Positions 54,099 to 63,662 of a stretch of 64,000 nt of DNA are shown in pieces. The notes below the pieces were generated by a model, which was not told the origin of the DNA, did no database searches, and saw nothing but the letters and a program-made list of their open reading frames with translations. Numbering within the stretch: position 1 is the first letter of the stretch; each line of letters begins with the position of its first letter. The stretch is from Olivibacter sp. SDN3 (lineage in GTDB: Bacteria > Bacteroidota > Bacteroidia > Sphingobacteriales > Sphingobacteriaceae): assembly GCF_014334135.1 (NCBI RefSeq), contig NZ_CP060497.1, forward strand, positions 5,828,001-5,892,000, in the 5' to 3' direction. Position numbers and translations under genes: made by a program.

Positions 54099-54794
54099 TC
54101 ACCCCCTAACCGTTCTCTTTTCAATCCGTTTCTCGTAATTCTTTCCTTGAAAAATTCGATGAACGTATATACCCGGTGTGTGCACCTGATCGGGGTCCAA
54201 TGATCCGACGGGAACGAGCTCTTCAACCTCAGCAATGGTTATTTTTCCTGCCATAGCCATGATAGGATTAAAGTTTCTAGCAGTTGAGCGAAAAATAAGG
54301 TTTCCTGTTGTATCGCCTTTCCATGCCTTCACTATGGCAAAGTCGGCTTCAAATGCCAGCTCCATTAAATAGTCTTTACCACTGAAATTCCTGACCTCTT
54401 TTCCTATGGCCACTTCTGTACCGACGCCTGCCGGGGTAAATATAGCTGGCATGCCATAGCCCGCAGCCAAACATCGGGTTGCAAGGGTACCTTGAGGAAT
54501 CAACTCCACCTCCAATTCATCGGATAGCAATTGACGCTCAAATTCTGCGTTCTCTCCTACATAGGAGGCTATCATTTTTTTTACCTGCCTTTTTTGAAGC
54601 ATAAGTCCAATACCAAAATCATCGACTCCGGCATTATTAGAAATACAGGTCAAGTCTGTTACCCCTTTTTTTACCAGCGCTTCAATACATTTTTCAGGAA
54701 TACCGCACAGACCAAAACCTCCCAACATCAAGGTCATACCGTCTTTGATTCCTTCGATAGCTTCATCTGCATCGTTAACGACTTTCTTTATCAT
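54099..54794 (-). CDS. scoA: 3-oxoacid CoA-transferase, alpha subunit
   Basis: 231 residues, start MIKKVVNDADEAIEGIKDGM. Signature GGFGLCGIPEKCIEALVKKG near 28, LTCISNNAGVDDFGIGLML, FTPAGVGTEVAIGKEVRNF and TARNFNPIMAMAGKITIAEV. Pairs with the beta subunit encoded immediately downstream to form the heteromeric enzyme. First gene of the pair. Confidence 0.94.
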   Translation of the reverse strand: MIKKVVNDADEAIEGIKDGMTLMLGGFGLCGIPEKCIEALVKKGVTDLTCISNNAGVDDFGIGLMLQKRQVKKMIASYVGENAEFERQLLSDELEVELIPQGTLATRCLAAGYGMPAIFTPAGVGTEVAIGKEVRNFSGKDYLMELAFEADFAIVKAWKGDTTGNLIFRSTARNFNPIMAMAGKITIAEVEELVPVGSLDPDQVHTPGIYVHRIFQGKNYEKRIEKRTVRG

Positions 54795-54997
54795 ATGGAA
54801 TTGTTTAAAAATTGGCTGTCAGGTGTCCAATTTACAAATTTTTATTTTACAGGGCAAAAGAAAAACAGAATTTAAAACAGCTATTAATACCGAAGGTTTG
54901 CCGACATATTCGCAGACCTTCGATATGCCTCTCGGCAAAACATATTAAAAACGCTGTCGTTTTTTGGAAAATATTTAGAATTGATTTAAATAATAGT

Positions 54998-55005
54998 TAT
55001 CTTTG
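54998..55005 (+). promoter_or_regulatory. -7 promoter element of the small Cys-rich gene
   Basis: TATCTTTG matches TAnnTTTG exactly; the ATG lies 13 bases downstream, implying a very short leader. No convincing -33 element at the standard spacing was seen. Confidence 0.5.
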
Positions 55006-55017
55006 CAACGCAAATTG

Positions 55018-55185
55018 ATGAAGATGAAGACATTGAGTTTTTTTGAACCTCAAACTTGGAAAGAAAACCCGTTAGATCCCGAAAACCATAAAGGTTTCAA
55101 TCCCTACCTATCTTGCTGTGATTTTAAAAAATGCTGTAAGAAGTATAAGAAAGGGAAACGCTGTAAAAAATGCCCTAAAGGATAG
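55018..55185 (+). CDS. Small Lys/Cys-rich protein
   Basis: 55 residues from MKMKTLSFFEPQTWKENPLD at 55018 (53 if the start is the ATG at 55024). The C-terminal half is highly basic with three Cys pairs: LSCCDFKKCCKKYKKGKRCK followed by KCPKG. The CC-x4-CC-x7-C-x2-C pattern suggests a small metal-binding or disulfide module. A family of comparable short proteins is recalled from other Sphingobacteriales genomes but no function is known. Support is the promoter match and the composition; a database comparison was not possible here. Confidence 0.65.
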   Translation: MKMKTLSFFEPQTWKENPLDPENHKGFNPYLSCCDFKKCCKKYKKGKRCKKCPKG

Positions 55186-55247
55186 AAAATTGTTATCCAA
55201 ACCTTTTCTCCTGAACAGGTCTACCAACCATACCTTTACATCAACAG

Positions 55248-55454
55248 TCAAGTATATTTTATACTTTCCCCGTTATAGATTATGACAGCATACCCAATAA
55301 ATAATAGCGGCCTCTCTACACCGATCTCGAGTCCCGTCCGCTTATCTTGCACCACTTCCTGACCGGCAAACCCCAAACCGAAGGATTGGGCCCGCGCAAA
55401 CTGCATATTTAAATATACACAAAGCAGATAAGTAACATAGTATTTTAGCTTCAT
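55248..55454 (-). pseudogene. Truncated exported protein, likely gene remnant
   Basis: 68 residues: signal peptide (LLCVYLNMQFARAQ) then SFGLGFAGQEVVQDKRTGLE, which looks like the opening of a larger exported Bacteroidota protein (the phrase GxGFxxxEVVxxKRT is typical of N-termini of much longer secreted proteins), but the frame stops after 68 codons and the 60 bases to the neighbour leave no room for the rest. Probably a truncation or deletion leftover. Could alternatively be a genuine short exported peptide. Confidence 0.5.
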
Positions 55455-55637
55455 AATTCCATTACTCCAAAAGTAGGTTGTTCTAACAGGCTTTTGCCTA
55501 ATACAGACACATATTTAATTGTTGAAGTTAAGTTTTCCAAAAAACATGCATATTTTATTTTGATATCACCTGCCAGGCTATTTCGAACAACAAGTATACA
55601 AACAAAATTCTTGTATATTAGTTGTTTGGATAGTCAT

Positions 55638-57137
55638 ATGTCGAAACAACAACTGCTAACACTCATTGGCGTTTTACTGGCGCTTTTCCTAGGTGCTCTC
55701 GATCAAACTATCGTAGCTACAGCTTTACCTAAAATAGCATCAGATCTTCAAGGGATCGATCGTTTTTCTTGGGTAGCCACTGCCTATTTAGTTGCCTCTA
55801 CTACCCTCGTACCTATTTACGGAAAGTTAGCCGACATGTATAACCAAAAAAAAATTGAGCTGACTGCCATTTGCATTTTCCTTATAGGATCTTTTCTTTG
55901 CGGAGTGTCCGGTGAATTTGGTTCGTTACCCTTGATTGGTGACGGCATGAACCAGTTGATACTTTTCAGAACCATACAGGGTATTGGCGGTGCTGGCCTA
56001 TTTGCCATGGCATTCATCATTATCGCCGGTCTTTTCCCTCCAGCCGAAAGAGGCAAATACCAAGGGATGGTAGGAGCAGTATTTGGCCTCTCCAGTGTGC
56101 TTGGTCCTACCTTAGGTGGATTACTGGCAGATCATGGTAGCATGCTGGTGCCGGGTATCGAAGGTTGGCGCTGGGTGTTCTATGTCAACGTTCCTTTTGG
56201 CGCCCTGGCTCTCTGGTTTATCGCTTTTCGGATGCCAAACTCAGTAAGCAAAAAAACAGTTAAAAAATTTGATTACCTATCTGCTCTCTTATTAATAGCT
56301 GCGTTGATGCCTTTAGTCACCGCTTTGCAAATGCATGGCAGCGATCACTCGGAACAAATTTTTCGATCGGCGCTGTTTATCTTTGCTTTTATTGCATTCA
56401 TTCTCCTTTATTTCAGGTCCATTCGATCAGACAATCCAATATTAAATCTCCAACTTTTCAGTAATAGTGTTTTTAAAACGGCCAATACAGCAACTTTTCT
56501 GATCGGAATCAGCTTTATGTCTCTCGTGATCTTTATGCCTTTGTACATGGTCAACGTTTTGCAAATGGAAGCTACTACAGCTGGCTTAACGATGGTTCCT
56601 TTATCCGCAGGTATGTTAATAGGTTCTATCGGTGCTGGACAAATAGTTTCCAGAATTAACCACTATAAAATGATTTTACTGATTAGTATTGCATTCGCAG
56701 CTGTAGGGGTTTTTCTTCTTACAACAATGAATATGGAAACCAAATTATGGGAGATATGTATGTATTTAACCATATGTGGCATTGGCTTAGGGCCTACAAT
56801 GCCTCTTTTTCCACTCATTGTGCAAAATGCGGTAGACCCTAATGAAATAGGACAATCGACCAGTGCTGTTCAGTTCTTCAGACAGATCGGAGGCGCCATT
56901 GGAGCTTCCCTCATGGGAGCCATCTTAAATTTCAACCTGGCCAAGAGCAAACACCAATTTGCTGAGCTAACGGGAGAGATTTCTACGCGAAGCCAGGCTC
57001 CCACACCTATGGAATTACAATCCCTTATCAGCACGGCCGCCACACAAATTTTTATCACGGCATTTTTCATTATGCTCTTAGCATGGGCGATTACCTGGCT
57101 TGTACCACAATTGGTATTAAGAAAAACAAACGACTAG
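55638..57137 (+). CDS. MFS exporter of the DHA2 (EmrB/QacA) family
   Basis: 499 residues from MSKQQLLTLIGVLLALFLGA at 55638; the open frame begins 48 codons earlier with unrelated residues. Fourteen membrane helices. Family motif D1 in LDQTIVATALPKIASDL (residues 18-34), RTIQGIGGAGLFAMAFIIIA (motif C region), GKLADMYNQKK (motif A) and GAVFGLSSVLGPTLGGLLAD. It expels drugs or other small molecules with the proton gradient. No regulator is adjacent. The remnant gene at 55248 lies upstream on the other strand. Confidence 0.93.
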   Translation: MSKQQLLTLIGVLLALFLGALDQTIVATALPKIASDLQGIDRFSWVATAYLVASTTLVPIYGKLADMYNQKKIELTAICIFLIGSFLCGVSGEFGSLPLIGDGMNQLILFRTIQGIGGAGLFAMAFIIIAGLFPPAERGKYQGMVGAVFGLSSVLGPTLGGLLADHGSMLVPGIEGWRWVFYVNVPFGALALWFIAFRMPNSVSKKTVKKFDYLSALLLIAALMPLVTALQMHGSDHSEQIFRSALFIFAFIAFILLYFRSIRSDNPILNLQLFSNSVFKTANTATFLIGISFMSLVIFMPLYMVNVLQMEATTAGLTMVPLSAGMLIGSIGAGQIVSRINHYKMILLISIAFAAVGVFLLTTMNMETKLWEICMYLTICGIGLGPTMPLFPLIVQNAVDPNEIGQSTSAVQFFRQIGGAIGASLMGAILNFNLAKSKHQFAELTGEISTRSQAPTPMELQSLISTAATQIFITAFFIMLLAWAITWLVPQLVLRKTND

Positions 57138-57173
57138 CATGACCATTGCCTAAGGATCGAACACGGCACCCCT

Positions 57174-59546
57174 CTAATTTAAATACACATAGGTGATGCC
57201 ATCCCCCCCTCTGTCGGGATGTTCATCCTCCATACGATTGACTTGGCTATATTTACGCAGGTAATCACGCACCATCTTCCGTAAAATCCCATCTCCTTTC
57301 CCATGAATAATCTTCAAGCTGGGGTAGCCCATCATAATAGCTTTATCCAAATGTTTTTCAATTGCCTGTAAAGCGTTATCGGTGCGCATACCTCTTACGT
57401 CTAATTCGGGGTAGAAACCTGCTAGCTCTTCTGTAAGTGTTGCACTATGTGCCCGCTTAACGGCTTTCGGCACTTCTTTATTGGACATTTTCTGTACCCT
57501 TTTTCGTTTTACAACGGAGCGCAGTTCGCCCATTGCCAATATGATGTTATCTTTAGCCACTTCCAACACTTGCGCGACATTCCCCGAATCGATAATTTTT
57601 ACCCAGTCGCCCATTTTTAACTCTTCCTTTAGTTCCTTTGCTGCGACCGTAGGTATTTTAGCTTCAGCTACTTGGTGACTATCGAGCGTTTGCTGCAGAT
57701 GCTGCCGTAGTTCTTTGGTTTTCTCCTTATCGGCCTTACTCGCTTTAATTTGTGAAATGGTGTTTTCGATCAGTTTATTAGCATTTTTAATGATCTCCTG
57801 TGCTTCTATTTTTGCTTGTTTCAGGATATCTTTTTTATTTTCGTCGAGGTAGTGCCGCAAATCTTCATTGTCACGCTGTAATTTACCTAGTCGTTGCTCC
57901 CGCGTTTCCAGCTGCCGCTTTGCGTCTGAGATGTTTTTCTTTTCCCGTTCCAAATCAACAAGCAAAGTGTCTACCCGTTTCTGCTGGGCACCGATCTTCC
58001 GTTTTGCAGCATGTAGCACCGCTTGTGGGAGACCTATTTTCTGGGCTATTTCGAAAGCATAGGAGCTGCCGGGTTTTCCAATCTCCAATATATACAATGG
58101 TTTCATCGCTGCATTATCAAATAGCATTGAAGCATTTTCCAGTCCTTCTGTTGCGTTAGCAAAATTTTTGAGGTTTGAATAATGCGTGGTGATCACCCCT
58201 CTAATTTTCTTTTCATTTAACACTTCCAGTACGGCCTCGGCAATAGGTCCACCAAACTGCGGATCGGTACCCGTACCGAACTCATCAATGAGCACCAGGG
58301 TTTTTGCATTTGCATGTGCGGTAAAATGTTTCATTTTCGATAAATGCGCACTATAAGTACTCAAATCACTTTCTATAGACTGATCGTCACCTATATCTGC
58401 AAAAAACTGCCTAAACACGCCAACTGTTGAAGACTCGTCGGCGGGAATAAGTAGGCCCGCCTGCGCCATCATCTGCAGCAGCCCAATGGTTTTCATGCAA
58501 ACGGACTTTCCTCCCGCATTTGGACCGGAAACTACGATTACACGCTGTACCTCATCAATTTTTACATTGAGCGGTACTACTGTTTGCTTTTCCCTTTTGA
58601 AGTTAAGCGTTAACAAAGGGTGTCTGGCATTAATTAATTCCAATGCGGCATCTTTTACAAGCTGAGGCATCTCAGCACCCAATTCTATGGCAAATAGTGC
58701 CTTCGCACGTACAAAGTCCAGTTTACTTAGCAATCCATGATAAGCTAATAACAAAGGTATATTTGGACGAAGCTCATCGGTAAGCCTCGTAAGAATTCGA
58801 ATAATTTCCCTTCGTTTCTCGAATTCCAAATCACGCACTTTATTATTCAAATGGAACACTTCTTCTGGTTCAATAAACACTGTTTGTCCAGTGGCCGACT
58901 CATCGTGTATAAAACCTTTAACTTTCCTTTTATTTTCAGCTAAGAGCGGAATACATAAACGCCCGTCCCGAACGGTTAAATTTCCATCGGCCGTCCATCC
59001 ACTACGCTGTGCACTTTTGAATACCTGATCAATTGTCTTACGTGCTTCCTGTTCAGCCTTTGCAATGCCACTGAGAATATCGGTGAGTTGAGGAGAGGCA
59101 TTTGACTTCATCTTACCCTTTACATCGATAACCTGCTCGATGCTCCTCACAATTGATTTCTCAATTGGTAAATGCTCGAAAAGGGCTTCTAAGTTCGGGT
59201 ATATGCCATCCCGCTCATTAAAATAACTGATAACAGCGAAAACCGTTCTTAATGAAAGGAATACGTGAAAAAACTCTTCCTCGGTTAAAAAGACGCCTTC
59301 TACCCTCGCTTTTTCTGCCAAATGACGAATAGGATATAAATGTTCAATAGGTAAGGGCGAATCATTTAACAATATTTCTTTAAATTCATGCGTTTGCCGC
59401 ATGAACTTATTCATCTGATCAAAATGGTACAGAGGCTGTATCTTATCAACCATTTGTCTACCCATTTCGCTCAAACAATGTGTTTTTATAAGTGCTTTGA
59501 TCTCGGTAAAACCCAACTTATCAACAGCATTTTCCGGATAAATCAT
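57174..59546 (-). CDS. mutS2: Endonuclease MutS2
   Basis: 790 residues from MIYPENAVDKLGFTEIKALI at 59546; the frame reads 14 codons further to 59588. MutS domains III and V: Walker A SGPNAGGKSVCMKTIGLL near 345, LVLIDEFGTGTDPQFGGPIA near 425, and GVITTHYSNLKNFAN; a coiled coil (about 520-620); and a C-terminal Smr domain ELDVRGMRTDNALQAIEKHL with KIIHGKGDGILRKMVRDYLR. It suppresses homologous recombination and rescues stalled ribosomes in other bacteria. Confidence 0.95.
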   Translation of the reverse strand: MIYPENAVDKLGFTEIKALIKTHCLSEMGRQMVDKIQPLYHFDQMNKFMRQTHEFKEILLNDSPLPIEHLYPIRHLAEKARVEGVFLTEEEFFHVFLSLRTVFAVISYFNERDGIYPNLEALFEHLPIEKSIVRSIEQVIDVKGKMKSNASPQLTDILSGIAKAEQEARKTIDQVFKSAQRSGWTADGNLTVRDGRLCIPLLAENKRKVKGFIHDESATGQTVFIEPEEVFHLNNKVRDLEFEKRREIIRILTRLTDELRPNIPLLLAYHGLLSKLDFVRAKALFAIELGAEMPQLVKDAALELINARHPLLTLNFKREKQTVVPLNVKIDEVQRVIVVSGPNAGGKSVCMKTIGLLQMMAQAGLLIPADESSTVGVFRQFFADIGDDQSIESDLSTYSAHLSKMKHFTAHANAKTLVLIDEFGTGTDPQFGGPIAEAVLEVLNEKKIRGVITTHYSNLKNFANATEGLENASMLFDNAAMKPLYILEIGKPGSSYAFEIAQKIGLPQAVLHAAKRKIGAQQKRVDTLLVDLEREKKNISDAKRQLETREQRLGKLQRDNEDLRHYLDENKKDILKQAKIEAQEIIKNANKLIENTISQIKASKADKEKTKELRQHLQQTLDSHQVAEAKIPTVAAKELKEELKMGDWVKIIDSGNVAQVLEVAKDNIILAMGELRSVVKRKRVQKMSNKEVPKAVKRAHSATLTEELAGFYPELDVRGMRTDNALQAIEKHLDKAIMMGYPSLKIIHGKGDGILRKMVRDYLRKYSQVNRMEDEHPDRGGDGITYVYLN

Positions 59547-59588
59547 TCTTGTAGTATTTAATTGCTCAAAGTACAGCGTACCAAGCAT

Positions 59589-60048
59589 TTGGTGAACACT
59601 TCCTTTGGATATTGAAAAGCCTTCGCTGCCATCAAATTTGACGCATTATATTAACCAAAGGCTTCAAAAACAGGGAACAAAGGTAGTGAATTAATACAAG
59701 TTATTATGCTGAAGCTCATCGCTAAATAAATTCAGGCTCCCCCAAACACCTCATCAATAACGTTGGCCATGTTTATTGATAAATGGCCGCACTTTGTTTA
59801 AAAATTAAAATCATTTACTAAATTCGCTATTTATCAAAGCTAATTAACGCCTTTTACACAACCATCGTTTTTATAAGAAATAATTGCCCTTTCAATTGCG
59901 ATGTTGTTAAAGTAACACTGCGTGGCAAGTAGGCGGAGATTTAAGAATAGCCCCCAGAAATAGCCAGTTATAGTGATGTCGATGCTATAAAACTATGAAG
60001 GTCTATCTAAAAAACAGCAACAAAACAATATTAGATTAGATTTTAGAA
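59589..60048. other. Intergenic gap between mutS2 and DUF1080 genes
   Basis: 460 AT-rich bases. A CAAAGGTA at 59678-59685 (minus-strand TACCTTTG) is a candidate -7 element for mutS2 with a 130-base leader. Nothing else convincing: no open frame of note, no tRNA or strong hairpin was seen by eye. Confidence 0.5.
59678..59685 (-). promoter_or_regulatory. Candidate -7 element for mutS2
   Basis: CAAAGGTA on the plus strand reads TACCTTTG on the minus strand, an exact TAnnTTTG. No well-placed -33 element was found. Confidence 0.4.
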
Positions 60049-60753
60049 ATGATGATAAGAATTTTAAAGACCGTTATTATAATAACCTTATATGCTTGCC
60101 AGGTACAGGCTCAGACACCAAATACGTTGAGCACTGACGAAAAAGCGGACGGATGGCAACTTTTGTTTAATGGAAAAAGCTTTAGTGGCTTGAAACAAAT
60201 AGCCAGTGGTGGTTGGGAGATAAAAAATGGCGAACTTTTGGCCACGGTCATACCACATGGTAAACAGATGGATATCATAACAGCAACGCAGTTCAGCAAT
60301 TTCGAACTAATTTTTGAATTCAAGCTATCGGAAAACACCAACAGTGGAGTTAAATACCTAGTAGTAAATAACTTACCCAACCAGAAAGGCAATTATCTAG
60401 GTTTGGAATATCAACTATTAGATGATCTTAATTACCGATACGCTGAACGAGGGAATCTGCGTTCTCTAGCTTCACTCTACGACCTCATTCCAGCTGATGA
60501 CGGAAAGCAGACAAGGCCGCTTGGAGAGTGGAATATTGCCAAAATCAGGGTGCAGGGAGATCATATTACACACTGGCTGAACGGCGACCAAGTAGTAACT
60601 TACGATCGCAATAAAAAAGACTTTAAGGACTTGATTATGAAAAGCAAATATAAGGATATGTTAAATTTCGGTCAGCAGGAAAAGGGCCATATACTTTTTC
60701 AAAATGAAGGTACTCCTATCGCTTTTAGAAACATTAAGATAAAGGTTTTATAG
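60049..60753 (+). CDS. DUF1080 (3-keto-disaccharide hydrolase-type) exported protein
   Basis: 234 residues with a signal peptide (MMIRILKTVIIITLYACQVQAQ). Single DUF1080 domain: WQLLFNGKSFSGLKQIASGG, WEIKNGELLATVIPHGKQMD, FELIFEFKLSENTNSGVKYL, EYQLLDDLNYRYAERGNLRS and GHILFQNEGTPIAFRNIKIK. The fold is lectin-like; some members hydrolyse 3-keto-glycosides, others are uncharacterised carbohydrate-active proteins. Exported, likely envelope or extracellular. Confidence 0.92.
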   Translation: MMIRILKTVIIITLYACQVQAQTPNTLSTDEKADGWQLLFNGKSFSGLKQIASGGWEIKNGELLATVIPHGKQMDIITATQFSNFELIFEFKLSENTNSGVKYLVVNNLPNQKGNYLGLEYQLLDDLNYRYAERGNLRSLASLYDLIPADDGKQTRPLGEWNIAKIRVQGDHITHWLNGDQVVTYDRNKKDFKDLIMKSKYKDMLNFGQQEKGHILFQNEGTPIAFRNIKIKVL

Positions 60754-60806
60754 TAGGACACCGTGAATGTGGGTTATTACAAAATATAGCAACAACGTTA
60801 GTATAT

Positions 60807-61436
60807 TTATTTATTCTTCAAAGAATCCAACGAGGTTGTTTGCGAAACGGTATCCTGCCCCAACAGCCCTGCTAACTTTTCGTTACTACCTTTGACAAGA
60901 AACATACGTCCTACAAAGGCTTGATACGCTTCCCTTGACCATGGTTTGGGTTGAAGGGCTATCGAATCCTTATTTTTCCAGAATAAAAGATTTTTGGTGA
61001 GTTGCCAATCAAGGGAGTCAGCTTTGATCCGCAGCACACTATCCTGTACAGCTGCATTTTTTATGGAATCGGCAATATAGATTTCGCGTGTTTTAGCATC
61101 CCTTATACCTTGTTCTGTTGTTTGCATTTGCTGCAAGTGTTGTTCAACCTGAGCATAAATACCATTAAGTGTTTGCGGATCCTGCGAATAGTAAATTAAA
61201 CTTTTATGAAAGGAAGCCGAATCGACACCGTATTTATCAAAAACCGCTTGATAATATTTGTTAGCCAATAATCGCGAAGAATCTTGGGGCAGGGAATAAA
61301 TATATCCTTCAGCCAAATGGAAATCGCTCAACAGAGATACCATCTCCTTTTGACTAACAATATCTGCAGGCTTCCTGTCTTTATTACAGGCCGCTAACAA
61401 AATCAATGCAATAAATCCTATTAATAACCGACTCAT
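60807..61436 (-). CDS. DUF4296 domain lipoprotein
   Basis: 209 residues. Lipoprotein signal (MSRLLIGFIALILLAACNKD, Cys17). DUF4296 region about 27-115: VSQKEMVSLLSDFHLAEGYI, KYYQAVFDKYGVDSASFHKS and YYSQDPQTLNGIYAQVEQHL. A helical linker and Trp-containing tail follow. The family is a Bacteroidota envelope domain of unknown role. A minus-strand TAAATTTG (plus 61461-61468) lies upstream. Confidence 0.88.
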   Translation of the reverse strand: MSRLLIGFIALILLAACNKDRKPADIVSQKEMVSLLSDFHLAEGYIYSLPQDSSRLLANKYYQAVFDKYGVDSASFHKSLIYYSQDPQTLNGIYAQVEQHLQQMQTTEQGIRDAKTREIYIADSIKNAAVQDSVLRIKADSLDWQLTKNLLFWKNKDSIALQPKPWSREAYQAFVGRMFLVKGSNEKLAGLLGQDTVSQTTSLDSLKNK

Positions 61437-61460
61437 TTCTTTAAATTCGCCGTAAAATTA

Positions 61461-61468
61461 CAAATTTA
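61461..61468 (-). promoter_or_regulatory. -7 promoter element of the DUF4296 gene
   Basis: CAAATTTA on the plus strand reads TAAATTTG on the minus strand, an exact TAnnTTTG, 25 bases upstream of the start codon at 61436. A TTG lies 15 bases further upstream, shorter than usual. Confidence 0.5.
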
Positions 61469-61599
61469 ATACGGAGCTTTGATCAAGGCTTCCAATTAGC
61501 GAAAGACAAATATTTTAAAACACTTATTTATAAATACTTAAGAAACACAATTAAACAAATAGCATGCTAAAGCTGAAATACTAGTTGCTAACATTAAAT

Positions 61600-62265
61600 A
61601 TGAGTATTACAGACAATATACAAAAAATTAAGAAGGAAACTGATCAATTACAAGTTCAGCTGATAGCGATCTCCAAGACCAAACCCTTAGAAGACATTAA
61701 GGAGGCTTATGATGCCGGACAGCGTGCATTTGGCGAGAACCAGGTGCAGGAACTTGTAGAAAAACACGAAGCACTGCCAAAGGATATTGAGTGGCATATG
61801 GTGGGTCATCTCCAGACAAATAAGGTTAAATACATCGCCTCATTTATTACCCTAATACACTCGGTAGATAGTTTAAAACTTCTAAAAGAAATCAATAAAC
61901 AGGCATTGAAAAATAATCGCATTATTGATTGTTTGTTACAGATTCACATTGCAGATGAGGAAACGAAGTTTGGTTTAGACTATGATGAAGTTATCGAGCT
62001 GTTACGTTCGGACGAATTAGCAGATTTGCAAAACGTGCGTGTTATTGGCCTTATGGGAATAGCTACAAATACCGACAGAGAAAAAGTGATCAGAGAAGAA
62101 TTCTACGAATTAAAAACACTTTTTAATGGAATAAAGGATAGTTTCTTCAGGAAAGAAGATAGCTTCAGGGAGGTATCTATGGGCATGTCTTCCGATTATA
62201 AAATAGCCATTGAACAAGGAAGTACGATGATACGTTTGGGCAGTACGATTTTTGGTTCCCGTTAA
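61600..62265 (+). CDS. YggS/PROSC family PLP-homeostasis protein
   Basis: 221 residues from MSITDNIQKIKKETDQLQVQ at 61600; the open frame starts at a TTG five codons earlier. Seen: LIAISKTKPLEDIKEAYDAG with the PLP lysine, FGENQVQELVEKHEALP, WHMVGHLQTNKVKYIASFIT, LLQIHIADEETKFGLDYDEV, LMGIATNTDREKVIREEF and SMGMSSDYKIAIEQGSTMIR. The family buffers free pyridoxal phosphate and has no known catalytic product. Confidence 0.94.
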   Translation: MSITDNIQKIKKETDQLQVQLIAISKTKPLEDIKEAYDAGQRAFGENQVQELVEKHEALPKDIEWHMVGHLQTNKVKYIASFITLIHSVDSLKLLKEINKQALKNNRIIDCLLQIHIADEETKFGLDYDEVIELLRSDELADLQNVRVIGLMGIATNTDREKVIREEFYELKTLFNGIKDSFFRKEDSFREVSMGMSSDYKIAIEQGSTMIRLGSTIFGSR

Positions 62266-62336
62266 GTGATCAATGTGTTTTAGGAAGAAACGACACCCTC
62301 TAAAAAGATCCTAACTGAGCAAAAAACAATAGTGAC

Positions 62337-62786
62337 ATGAATATAAACATACGAAAAGCAGTTAAAGCCGATTGCCCCAGAATTTTGGCGTTAATACATG
62401 AATTAGCGTTATATGAAAAAGCGCCACATGAAGTAACGGTTACCTTGAAGGAAATGGAGGATGCCGGATTTGGATCACAGCCAGTATGGGAAGCATTTGT
62501 AGCTGAAACTGCTGGCGTGATACAGGGTATCGCATTGTATTATATCAGGTACTCAACCTGGAAAGGACGAAGGATTTACCTAGAAGATTTAATTGTAACT
62601 GAAGAGATGCGAGGTAAAGGTATAGGTAAGCTACTTTTTGACTGCGTATTGAAAGAGGGAAAAAGGAAAGGCTACAGTGGTATGGCCTGGCAGGTATTAG
62701 ATTGGAATGAAACAGCCATTAATTTTTATAAAAAATATAATGCTTCTTTCGACTCAGAGTGGGTAAATGTTTCGATAAACAATTAG
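62337..62786 (+). CDS. GNAT family N-acetyltransferase (diamine/SSAT-like)
   Basis: 149 residues. INIRKAVKADCPRILALIHE at the start, AFVAETAGVIQGIALYYIRY, GRRIYLEDLIVTEEMRGKGI (acetyl-CoA binding R-G-K-G-I at about 96-100), GKLLFDCVLKEGKRKGYSGM and QVLDWNETAINFYKKYNAS. The arrangement matches spermidine/diamine acetyltransferase relatives, which acetylate polyamines or similar amines, but substrate cannot be fixed from sequence. Confidence 0.9.
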   Translation: MNINIRKAVKADCPRILALIHELALYEKAPHEVTVTLKEMEDAGFGSQPVWEAFVAETAGVIQGIALYYIRYSTWKGRRIYLEDLIVTEEMRGKGIGKLLFDCVLKEGKRKGYSGMAWQVLDWNETAINFYKKYNASFDSEWVNVSINN

Positions 62787-62842
62787 TTATGAATCTTGTT
62801 ACTATTATTTATTAATAATAACTGACAAGTAAATTATTTATT

Positions 62843-63640
62843 ATGAAGGTGTTATACCTAATATTTTTTTTCGCTTTTATTATTATTACCGCATGTGAGA
62901 CAAGGCCCGGTAGCGATGCGGGCAGTTCTGGAGTAGACACGCTTCAGTATAGCTACCAAACCTATTCCCTACAAAGCAAACATCTTATTGATAACGAGGA
63001 GAAAAAAGACACTACATATTTTAATGCCGCTTATCCCAGGTTTGAAGATCAGGCAATACAAGGTTTAGTTGCCAGAAACATCACGAGCAACAATAATCCA
63101 GACAGTACTTATGATTCCCTCGAAGAAGAAGCAGAAGCTTTTATAAGTAATTTTGACGACTTCATTGAAATGGATGAATATCCTAGAGCCTGGTTTACGG
63201 ATATTCAAGCTAAGGTTATTCAGAATACGCCAAATTATTTAGCGCTCTGCATTGATCATAGTGAATACACTGGTGGCGCCCACGGAAATTACGCTACTTT
63301 GTTCTTTAATTACGACCTCTCTCGAAGAGACACTTTGGGTTTAGGGGAGGTTATTCCGACAGAACATTGGGAAACACTGGATAGTATAGCAGAAGTGATT
63401 TTCAGAGAGCAAGAAAACCTTTCGACCAGCCAGGATCTTTCTGATGCATACTTTTTTGAAGATAATACGTTTCATTTAAACACAAACTTCACACTTAACT
63501 CCAAAGGATTATTATTTTTGTATAATGTTTATGAAATAAAACCCTATGCTGCGGGAACAACAGAACTATTGATTCCTTATCCGTCTATCGAGCAGCTGAT
63601 GACTGAAAAAGGAAAAAAGATCCGGGCAGAGTTAAAATAG
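62843..63640 (+). CDS. DUF4163/DUF3298 domain lipoprotein
   Basis: 265 residues. Lipoprotein signal (MKVLYLIFFFAFIIITACET, Cys18). N-terminal DUF4163-like part (YFNAAYPRFEDQAIQGLVAR) and C-terminal DUF3298-like part with ALCIDHSEYTGGAHGNYATL, LGEVIPTEHWETLDSIAEVI and ELLIPYPSIEQLM. These domains recur in envelope proteins and some anti-sigma factors; no enzymatic residues stand out. Function unknown. Confidence 0.88.
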   Translation: MKVLYLIFFFAFIIITACETRPGSDAGSSGVDTLQYSYQTYSLQSKHLIDNEEKKDTTYFNAAYPRFEDQAIQGLVARNITSNNNPDSTYDSLEEEAEAFISNFDDFIEMDEYPRAWFTDIQAKVIQNTPNYLALCIDHSEYTGGAHGNYATLFFNYDLSRRDTLGLGEVIPTEHWETLDSIAEVIFREQENLSTSQDLSDAYFFEDNTFHLNTNFTLNSKGLLFLYNVYEIKPYAAGTTELLIPYPSIEQLMTEKGKKIRAELK

Positions 63641-63662
63641 ATTCTTTAGAATATTCTTATTA

